Shown here piece by piece: positions 33,164 through 38,636 of a stretch of 38,636 bases of DNA (the first letter of the stretch is position 1; every line of letters starts with the position of its first letter). The position numbers and the translations under genes were made by a program. The notes beneath the pieces are model-generated. The model did not search any database and was not told the origin of the DNA. It saw nothing but the letters and a program-made list of their open reading frames with translations. The DNA is from Sedimenticola sp. (GTDB lineage Bacteria; Pseudomonadota; Gammaproteobacteria; Chromatiales; Chromatiaceae): assembly GCA_026994195.1 (NCBI GenBank), contig JALWRH010000116.1:1-38636 (forward strand), in the 5' to 3' direction.

Positions 33164-34665
33164 AGATACGCAGTTTGCTGCTGAGCGCCTGCCTGGTGGG
33201 TATCACGGGTTGCACCACCCTGGGGCCGGATTATGCCAAACCGGCGTTAGCCACGCCGGACAGCTGGCGGGTGCCTGTTGACCGCGCAGCGAAGATATCC
33301 AACCTGGAATGGTGGAAAAGCTTTGGTGATCCGGTGCTGGAGAACCTGGTGCAGGAGGCCCTGGCGCACAACCAGGATTTGCGCATTGCCGCTGCCCGGC
33401 TTCTGGAATATGCGGCCCGGGTGGATATCGCCCGGGCCGGCTCATATCCCCAGCTGGGTTATGGTGCCAGCGTTTCCCGGCTGCAGGCCTCGCGCACCAC
33501 GCTGAATGGTGTTCCGGAGGGTGTTTCGCGGGTGGGGGATGATTACCTGGCCAGCCTGAACGTGGGTTGGGAGCTGGATTTCTGGGGACGTATCGCCCGT
33601 TCCACCGAAGCGTCCCGGGCCGAGCTGCTGGCTGCGGCCTATGGCCGCCGCTCGGTGATCCTCAGTGTGGTTTCCGCCGTGGCCACGGGTTACCTGTCTC
33701 TGCGCAGCCTGGACCGGCAGCTGGAAATCGCCCGGGAAACCCTGAGACGGCGGGCGGAGTCCCTGGCCCTGTTTGAAGAGCGGTTCCACGGTGGCGTGGT
33801 TTCGGAGCTTGAAGTGGCCCAGATACGCTCGGAATACCAGGCAGCCGCCGTGCTTATTCCCACCATCGAACGCCAGATCGCGCAGACCGAGAATGCCCTG
33901 TCCCTGCTCGTGGGGCGCTATCCCGGGGACATCGTCCGGGGCAAAAGGGTGGGAGAGTTGAAGTTGCCGCAGGTGCCGCCAGACATCCCTTCTGAGGTGC
34001 TGCAACGGCGACCGGATATTCTTCAGGCTGAGCAGAACCTGATAGCCGCCAATGCCCGTATCGGCGTAGCCCGGGCTGCGTACTTCCCGCGCATCTCCCT
34101 GTCCGGCATGCTGGGGCTGGCCAGCGCTGATCTGTCCCGGCTGGTTAAAGGAGCGTCGGGAATCTGGAACCTGGGGGCTGCTGCTGGTGGCTCCATCTTT
34201 ACCGGAGGCGAGGTGGAAGCCCGGGTACGGCTGTCCGAGGCGGTACAGCAACAGGCGTTGCATGCCTATATCAAGACGGTTCAAACGGCTTTCGTGGAAG
34301 TGAATGATGCGTTGGCTATCAGCCGCAAGGATCGCGAGATCCTGGATGCCACCCGCCGCCAGGTGACGGCCCTGCGCAGCTACGCCAGGTTCGCACGCAT
34401 GCGGTATGACGGGGGGTACGTGAGTTATGTGGAGGTGCTGGATGCCGAACGTGGCCTGTTCGATGCGGAGCTGGAATATACTCGCAGGGAAGCCGATGTC
34501 TATGCTGCCCTGGTGGGAGTCTACAAAGCCCTTGGGGGCGGCTGGTTGGCGGGCCTGGAACAACAGCTGAACGCCACGGACTTTGCTGATGAAGAAGAAA
34601 AGGCTGCCAGGGGAAAGGACCGCCTTACTCCGGGAAAGACACCGCCTGTACCCCCTGCGCCCTGA
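33160..34665 (+). CDS. Outer-membrane efflux factor (TolC/OprM, NodT-type lipoprotein)
   Basis: A 501-residue outer-membrane channel lipoprotein. The signal ends at the lipobox G-I-T-G-C, then T-T-L-G-P-D-Y, the usual NodT/OprM opening. Two OEP repeats with long Ala/Leu/Arg-rich coiled helices follow, including W-E-L-D-F-W-G-R-I-A-R-S and L-Q-R-R-P-D-I-L-Q-A-E-Q-N-L-I-A-A-N-A-R-I-G. An unusual Lys/Pro-rich tail of about 30 residues ends the protein. The ATG lies within the pump stop (ATGA) behind GGGAGG. Its stop abuts that of the convergent acetyltransferase gene. Confidence 0.95.
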   Translation: MKIRSLLLSACLVGITGCTTLGPDYAKPALATPDSWRVPVDRAAKISNLEWWKSFGDPVLENLVQEALAHNQDLRIAAARLLEYAARVDIARAGSYPQLGYGASVSRLQASRTTLNGVPEGVSRVGDDYLASLNVGWELDFWGRIARSTEASRAELLAAAYGRRSVILSVVSAVATGYLSLRSLDRQLEIARETLRRRAESLALFEERFHGGVVSELEVAQIRSEYQAAAVLIPTIERQIAQTENALSLLVGRYPGDIVRGKRVGELKLPQVPPDIPSEVLQRRPDILQAEQNLIAANARIGVARAAYFPRISLSGMLGLASADLSRLVKGASGIWNLGAAAGGSIFTGGEVEARVRLSEAVQQQALHAYIKTVQTAFVEVNDALAISRKDREILDATRRQVTALRSYARFARMRYDGGYVSYVEVLDAERGLFDAELEYTRREADVYAALVGVYKALGGGWLAGLEQQLNATDFADEEEKAARGKDRLTPGKTPPVPPAP

Positions 34666-35151
34666 TCATCCGCTGCTTTCCGTCAGAGGTTTGTGCAGGG
34701 TCCGGGTGAGTAAACCGTAGCCTTGTGCCTCGTAGAAGGACTGCGCATCCTTGTTGAAGTCCATGACGGCCAGGTGAATTTCCCTGGCGCCCTGTTCTCT
34801 GGCCCAATCTTCGGCGGCGGTCATGAGTTTCCGGCCAATGCCGCGCCTGCGCTGATCTGCGGATACGGCGATGGTGCCGATACGGCAGATGGGGTCAGCA
34901 GTGAAATAGGGGATCTGATGGTTCTCTGAGATCTTTGCCGTGATGAAGCCGCTGATGCCTTCTCCGCTGTCCGCCACCAGGAACAGCTGGTCTTCACCGG
35001 AAAGATGGTCGAACCAGAACTTCCGGCAGTCCCCGATATCCGCCGGATGCAGGAACAGTCCGGGCACGGCCTGATGGTGAGCCAGGTTCACGCTGTCGGA
35101 GATGGCGGATATTGCTTCGAAATCTTCAGGGGTGGCGGGACGAATGCGCAT
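34666..35151 (-). CDS. GNAT family N-acetyltransferase
   Basis: A 161-residue GNAT protein beginning M-R-I-R-P-A-T-P-E-D-F-E-A-I. The acetyl-CoA signature Q-R-R-R-G-I-G-R-K-L-M (about 110-120) follows the strand I-G-T-I-A-V-S-A. The end has H-L-A-V-M-D-F-N-K-D-A-Q-S-F-Y-E-A-Q-G-Y, standard for the fold. The substrate cannot be told. It lies 66 bases after a same-strand periplasmic protein gene and may share its transcript. Its stop directly touches the outer-membrane factor stop. Confidence 0.88.
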   Translation of the reverse strand: MRIRPATPEDFEAISAISDSVNLAHHQAVPGLFLHPADIGDCRKFWFDHLSGEDQLFLVADSGEGISGFITAKISENHQIPYFTADPICRIGTIAVSADQRRRGIGRKLMTAAEDWAREQGAREIHLAVMDFNKDAQSFYEAQGYGLLTRTLHKPLTESSG

Positions 35152-35217
35152 AGGAGTGACCGGATCAGCAATGCCGGATTTGTGCCCGTATCCCAGGCAA
35201 GGAAAGACACTTACCCA

Positions 35218-35655
35218 TCAACGCAGTCTCTTTACACGCATACTGCGGTTGCTGCTGCCGGGCCTGAGTATGAAAGAACCCAGGGCGCCGCGTTCGATAC
35301 GGACGTTCTCACCAGATTTCAGACGCGGTTGGGAACTGCTGCCTACCTGGCGCCAGACCTGATCATTGTCCAGGTACAGGGTGCGCTGTCCCCGGGAGCT
35401 TTTTTCGATCTTGCTGATTGTCGCCTGTACGCCCTGAATATCATCCGCAGGAGAGGTTTTCGGCAGGCCGAAGGCCGCTTTTTGGTCCTCCCGGGTCGGT
35501 GGCCGGTTCTGTTCTTCCAGCGTGGCGGCATAGTCGTCATAACAGGCCAGGCGTTCGGCGCTGGCGCTGATCTGCCGGCATTCCTGCCAATGGGAAGCGG
35601 CCAGAGAGGCGCCGGACAGAAGCGTCAGGGACAGAATCAGCAGGGGTGTACGCAT
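35218..35655 (-). CDS. Small periplasmic protein with CYD motif
   Basis: A 145-residue protein. A signal peptide (about 1-20, ending S-L-A-A) precedes a short region with W-Q-E-C-R-Q-I followed by R-L-A-C-Y-D-D-Y-A. This C...RLxCYD pattern occurs at the N-terminus of several exported proteins, including some type VI secretion accessory proteins; the two Cys may form a disulfide. The second half is a basic beta-rich domain. No specific family is recognised. The ATG at 35655 has GGAG five bases upstream; the frame is open further upstream but would overlap the divergent gene's start. Confidence 0.72.
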   Translation of the reverse strand: MRTPLLILSLTLLSGASLAASHWQECRQISASAERLACYDDYAATLEEQNRPPTREDQKAAFGLPKTSPADDIQGVQATISKIEKSSRGQRTLYLDNDQVWRQVGSSSQPRLKSGENVRIERGALGSFILRPGSSNRSMRVKRLR

Positions 35656-35728
35656 ACAGGCTCCAGGTGGTTGAAGGGGTTGCCGGAATGTTCCGCATGA
35701 TACCCCGCAAGTGGCGGGTTCTTCCAGT

Positions 35729-35757
35729 TTGATAATGCCCGTATATCCTAGTATCGT
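35729..35757 (+). promoter_or_regulatory. Promoter of the ThDP-enzyme gene
   Basis: TTGATA (35729-35734), a 17-base spacer and TATCGT (35752-35757) lie 36 bases before the ATG at 35793. A small hairpin CCCGC/GCGGG (35704-35718) sits just upstream in the divergent gap. Confidence 0.5.
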
Positions 35758-35792
35758 GCGCAGAATCCCTCTCAAGCCGGTCTCGCACCCGC

Positions 35793-37451
35793 ATGACGTC
35801 AACTGTTGCTGAGCTTATCGTAAGGTATATGGAGCGCCTGGGCATTCGCCATATCTTTGGCATGCCCGGAGCACACATCCTGCCCGTGTACGACGCCCTG
35901 TACGATTCGTCCATCCAGACTGTGCTGGCCAAGCATGAGCAGGGGGCTTCTTTCATGGCTGGGGGTTATGCCCGGGTGTCCGGGGGTATTGGTGCCTGCA
36001 TCACGACCGCCGGTCCCGGGGCCACCAACCTGGTCACGGGCATTGCCAACGCCTATGCCGACCGGCAACCGGTGCTGGCCATCACCGGCGAGACGTCCAC
36101 CCATATCTTTGGCCGTGGCGGCCTGCAGGAAAGCTCGGGAGAAGGCGGCAGTATCGACCAGATTGCCCTGTTCCAGGGGATCACCCGCTACAACCGCATC
36201 GTCGAGCGTACGGATTACCTGGGTAATGTGCTCAACCGGGCGTCGCGTATTCTTCTGGCGGATAATCCCGGTCCCGTACTCCTCAGCCTGCCTTTCAATG
36301 TACAGAAGGAGACCGTTGATGAGGGGGTGCTGGAAGATGTGATGACCCGCGCTCATGTGCAGACTCACGAGCCTTCCTGCGCCAATGCCAAGGATATTGT
36401 CAACATGCTGCTGGAAGCGCGCCACCCGGTCATCGTGGCCGGATATGGCTGTATCCGCGCCAGCGCCAGGGACCAGCTGGGACGCCTGAGCCGCTGGCTG
36501 AACATTCCTGTGGCGTCCAGCCTCAAGGCCAAGGGGGTCATCGATGAGTCCTCGCGTCTCTCCCTGGGCAGCCTGGGGGTGTCCTCCAGTGGCAAGGCAT
36601 ACCGGCATATCGTGGAACAGGCGGATCTGGTGCTGGTGCTGGGAGCCGCTTTCAATGAGCGCACCAGCTATGTCTGGGACAGAGAACTGCTCAACGGCCG
36701 GCGGGTGATCCAGGTTGATGTGAATCCTGAACAGTTGGAGAAGGTCTTCCAGGCAGACCTCGCCATCCAGGGAGACATCCGCAAGATTCTCGACGATATA
36801 TTGCGCCACCTGGAAGTGCGTGAGGTGGAACAGGCGGCTGAACTGCCGGAGGATGCCGGGGAGTCAAGGGATTCCGGGCGGGGTTACGAGGTCTTCCAGA
36901 CGGGGTTTGCCCTGGTGGAGAAATTCTTCCGCGAGCTGGAGCAGCACTTCCCTGATAGCGCCGTAGTGTTCGATGACAACATCATCTTCGCGCAGAATTT
37001 CTACCGGGTCTCCAGCCAGAGCCGTTATTATCCGAACTCCGGCATCTCCTCCCTGGGACATGCCATTCCTGCCGCCATCGGCGCACAGTTCCACGACCCG
37101 GGACCCTGTTTCGCGGTTATCGGGGATGGCGGTTTCCAGATGTGCTGTATGGAGATCATGACGGCGGTGAACTATGACCGTCCCTTGAATATCCTGCTGT
37201 TCAACAATTCCACCATGGGGCTGATCCGCAAGAACCAGCACCAGCAGTACGAACAGCGCTTCATCGATTGCGACTTCGTCAATCCCGACTACCGCAAGTT
37301 GGCGGATTCCTTTGGCATCAATCATCTGCTGGTGGACACGGAAGCTGCAGTGGAAAGCCTGTTTCGTGACACGGACCTGGTGAACGGCATCAACCTCATC
37401 GAGATGCCCATCGACAGGAACAGTTTCCCCAACTACTCTTCGCGCCGTTGA
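35793..37451 (+). CDS. Acetolactate-synthase-like ThDP-dependent enzyme
   Basis: A 552-residue three-domain enzyme of the acetolactate synthase/pyruvate decarboxylase superfamily. The Pyr domain holds the catalytic glutamate in A-K-H-E-Q-G-A (E49) and T-T-A-G-P-G-A-T-N. The PP domain has the cofactor motif G-D-G (444-446) ending in N-N (471-472). The region that follows the Pyr core reads G-R-G-G-L-Q-E-S-S-G-E-G-G-S, unlike the D-A-F-Q-E of true acetolactate synthases, and no ilvH-like regulatory subunit follows. A specialised decarboxylase or carboligase is therefore more likely than branched-chain amino-acid synthesis. The next gene, nine bases on, is a glycosyltransferase, pointing to a surface or specialised-metabolite pathway. 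Confidence 0.85.
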   Translation: MTSTVAELIVRYMERLGIRHIFGMPGAHILPVYDALYDSSIQTVLAKHEQGASFMAGGYARVSGGIGACITTAGPGATNLVTGIANAYADRQPVLAITGETSTHIFGRGGLQESSGEGGSIDQIALFQGITRYNRIVERTDYLGNVLNRASRILLADNPGPVLLSLPFNVQKETVDEGVLEDVMTRAHVQTHEPSCANAKDIVNMLLEARHPVIVAGYGCIRASARDQLGRLSRWLNIPVASSLKAKGVIDESSRLSLGSLGVSSSGKAYRHIVEQADLVLVLGAAFNERTSYVWDRELLNGRRVIQVDVNPEQLEKVFQADLAIQGDIRKILDDILRHLEVREVEQAAELPEDAGESRDSGRGYEVFQTGFALVEKFFRELEQHFPDSAVVFDDNIIFAQNFYRVSSQSRYYPNSGISSLGHAIPAAIGAQFHDPGPCFAVIGDGGFQMCCMEIMTAVNYDRPLNILLFNNSTMGLIRKNQHQQYEQRFIDCDFVNPDYRKLADSFGINHLLVDTEAAVESLFRDTDLVNGINLIEMPIDRNSFPNYSSRR

Positions 37452-37459
37452 AGATTGCC

Positions 37460-38636
37460 GTGAGCGAATCTCTACCTCTGTTGTCGGATGCTGTCAGGGC
37501 GTTGGATGCGCCCGGCCTTTCCACCCTGTTCACAGCTTTCCGGGAGAAGCCACGGGCTGACGCTCTGCTGGTGATCTGCGACCAGCTGTTCCCCCGCCTG
37601 GAAGCGTCCATGTGGCAGCATGAACGCCTTGACCGGGAGGCGCTGGCGTCTTACCAGGCCATCGTCCGGGAAGTGGATGCCTGGCTGTGTGCACGGCCCC
37701 ATGATCCGCGCCACCTGTTCCAGGTGGTGATTCCCGTGGCAGACCGACCCCGGCATCTGCGTAGTTGCCTGGAAAGTCTGGAAACCCTGTGCCGGCTGTT
37801 TCCCTGGGGCCGGGTAGCGGTGCTGGTGGCGGATGACTCGGGTCAGCCGGAGAATATCCAGGCCCACCAGGAGATCATCGCTGAGTTCCGTGCCCGGGGC
37901 CTGGATGCCAGATACTATGGCCAGGAGCAGCAGCTGGCCCGGCTGGAGGAACTGAATGCCGGCAGCCGCGAAGCCCTCAAGGGGGTGCTGGGTGATCAGG
38001 ATGCCACGCGATTCTGGCACAAAGGCGCCTCCCATATGCGCAACATCAGTTATCTGGAACTCATGCATCCCAACAGCGGGAAAGGCGAGCCCCTGTTCTG
38101 GTTTGTGGACAGCGACCAGGAGTTTCGCGCTGGCAAAGACTATGCCCTGAATTATTTCTTTCATCTGGACCGGCTCTTTACCCGTCAGGCCGTGACCCTG
38201 TTCACCGGCAAGGTGGTGGGTGATCCTCCCGTCTCCCCGGCCGTCATGGCATCGAACTTCCTGGATGATGTGCTGGCCTTTATGAATGCTCTGTCGGAAA
38301 GAGATGCCGGGGAGGCCTGCCATTTTCATGATCAGACCGAACGCAGAGCCGATGACGCGGCTTACCACGACATGGCGGAGCTGTTCGGCTTTCAGGGAAA
38401 GCATCAGCCCTTTGCCTATCGCTGTCCCCTGCAGGGGTATCACGACCACCGGCGCTGCCTTGAGGAATATGCTGCGCGCCTGAACGGTTTCTTCGATGGT
38501 GAACACCTGACCCGCCAGACGGCTTACGCATTTAAGCCCCTGGAGGAAACCCTGGCGCCAGCGCGCACCGTGTACACGGGCAACTATGTGTTCAACCGCG
38601 CCGGGCTGGAATATTTCATCCCCTTTGCCGCGCTCC
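37460..38636 (+). CDS. GT-A (family 2-like) glycosyltransferase, 3' truncated
   Basis: The frame stays open to the window end, showing 392 residues. An unfamiliar N-terminal helical segment (about 1-85) precedes a GT-A domain: F-Q-V-V-I-P-V-A-D-R-P-R-H-L-R (about 88-102), V-L-V-A-D-D-S-G (D125/D126) and a metal-binding D-x-D in F-W-F-V-D-S-D-Q-E-F (D217/D219). Between these, K-G-A-S-H-M-R-N resembles the acceptor-side loop of family 2 enzymes. The GTG at 37460 is chosen; a TTG at 37448 overlapping the previous stop is possible and adds four residues. It is in close tandem with the ThDP enzyme. The remainder and any further cluster genes lie beyond the window. Confidence 0.7.
   Translation, partial: MSESLPLLSDAVRALDAPGLSTLFTAFREKPRADALLVICDQLFPRLEASMWQHERLDREALASYQAIVREVDAWLCARPHDPRHLFQVVIPVADRPRHLRSCLESLETLCRLFPWGRVAVLVADDSGQPENIQAHQEIIAEFRARGLDARYYGQEQQLARLEELNAGSREALKGVLGDQDATRFWHKGASHMRNISYLELMHPNSGKGEPLFWFVDSDQEFRAGKDYALNYFFHLDRLFTRQAVTLFTGKVVGDPPVSPAVMASNFLDDVLAFMNALSERDAGEACHFHDQTERRADDAAYHDMAELFGFQGKHQPFAYRCPLQGYHDHRRCLEEYAARLNGFFDGEHLTRQTAYAFKPLEETLAPARTVYTGNYVFNRAGLEYFIPFAAL

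Noticed and set aside
1-38636. CRISPR array, insertion sequence, integrase or prophage
   Set aside because: I found no regularly spaced direct repeats, transposase or integrase motifs, or phage genes. The only repeat noted is the REP-like pair at 28711-28777.

Overview
The window looks like a chromosomal stretch of a free-living or symbiotic gammaproteobacterium with fairly high GC content. The synteny rpsF-rpsR-(DUF2232)-rplI-dnaB-alr-radA, the pair rnr-rlmB, and the run alaC-hom-thrC are typical of Gammaproteobacteria, and the style recalls sulfur-oxidising lineages such as Chromatiales. The genus cannot be fixed from the sequence alone. Coding density is high. No gene-free stretch exceeds about 240 bases, and I see no insertion sequence, prophage, integrase or CRISPR array.

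Layout. 1-2073: the end of a VTT/DedA-type membrane protein overlaps an ArnT/PMT-like lipid-linked-sugar glycosyltransferase. 2160-2351: tRNA-Leu(CAG) on the minus strand with its own promoter and terminator. 2355-6025: a macrodomain protein is divergent from rnr (RNase R), which overlaps rlmB. 6147-10647: an envelope-to-c-di-GMP module, with a secreted LysM-FecR protein one base from a CHASE2-PAS-GGDEF-EAL protein. 10716-13104: the ribosomal operon rpsF-rpsR-DUF2232-rplI, with a strong promoter, a hairpin leader that may be the S6:S18 autoregulatory site, and a textbook terminator. 13159-17487: dnaB-alr-radA and a CvpA-like membrane protein in tight overlap. 17539-19843: bactofilin, a degenerate methyltransferase-like protein, an acetyltransferase and a response regulator. 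19844-21115: a minus-strand CNNM/CorC transporter. 21354-23525: small envelope genes (a four-helix membrane protein, a YebE/DUF533 protein, a small lipoprotein, and a Mth938-domain protein on the minus strand). 23621-28644: alaC-hom-thrC plus a phosphoglycerate-mutase-like protein. 28711-28777: an inverted pair of REP-like palindromes. 28861-34665: a complete tripartite RND efflux operon. 34666-35655: two minus-strand genes. 35793-38636: an acetolactate-synthase-like ThDP enzyme followed by a GT-A glycosyltransferase cut off by the window end.

Most of the window is housekeeping. The least explained parts are the LysM-FecR/CHASE2 signalling pair, the ThDP-enzyme/glycosyltransferase pair at the right edge, the macrodomain gene facing rnr, the bactofilin neighbourhood, and several RNA- or operator-like hairpins. 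I do not see one clearly unprecedented system. The signalling pair and the right-edge pair are the best candidates for follow-up.
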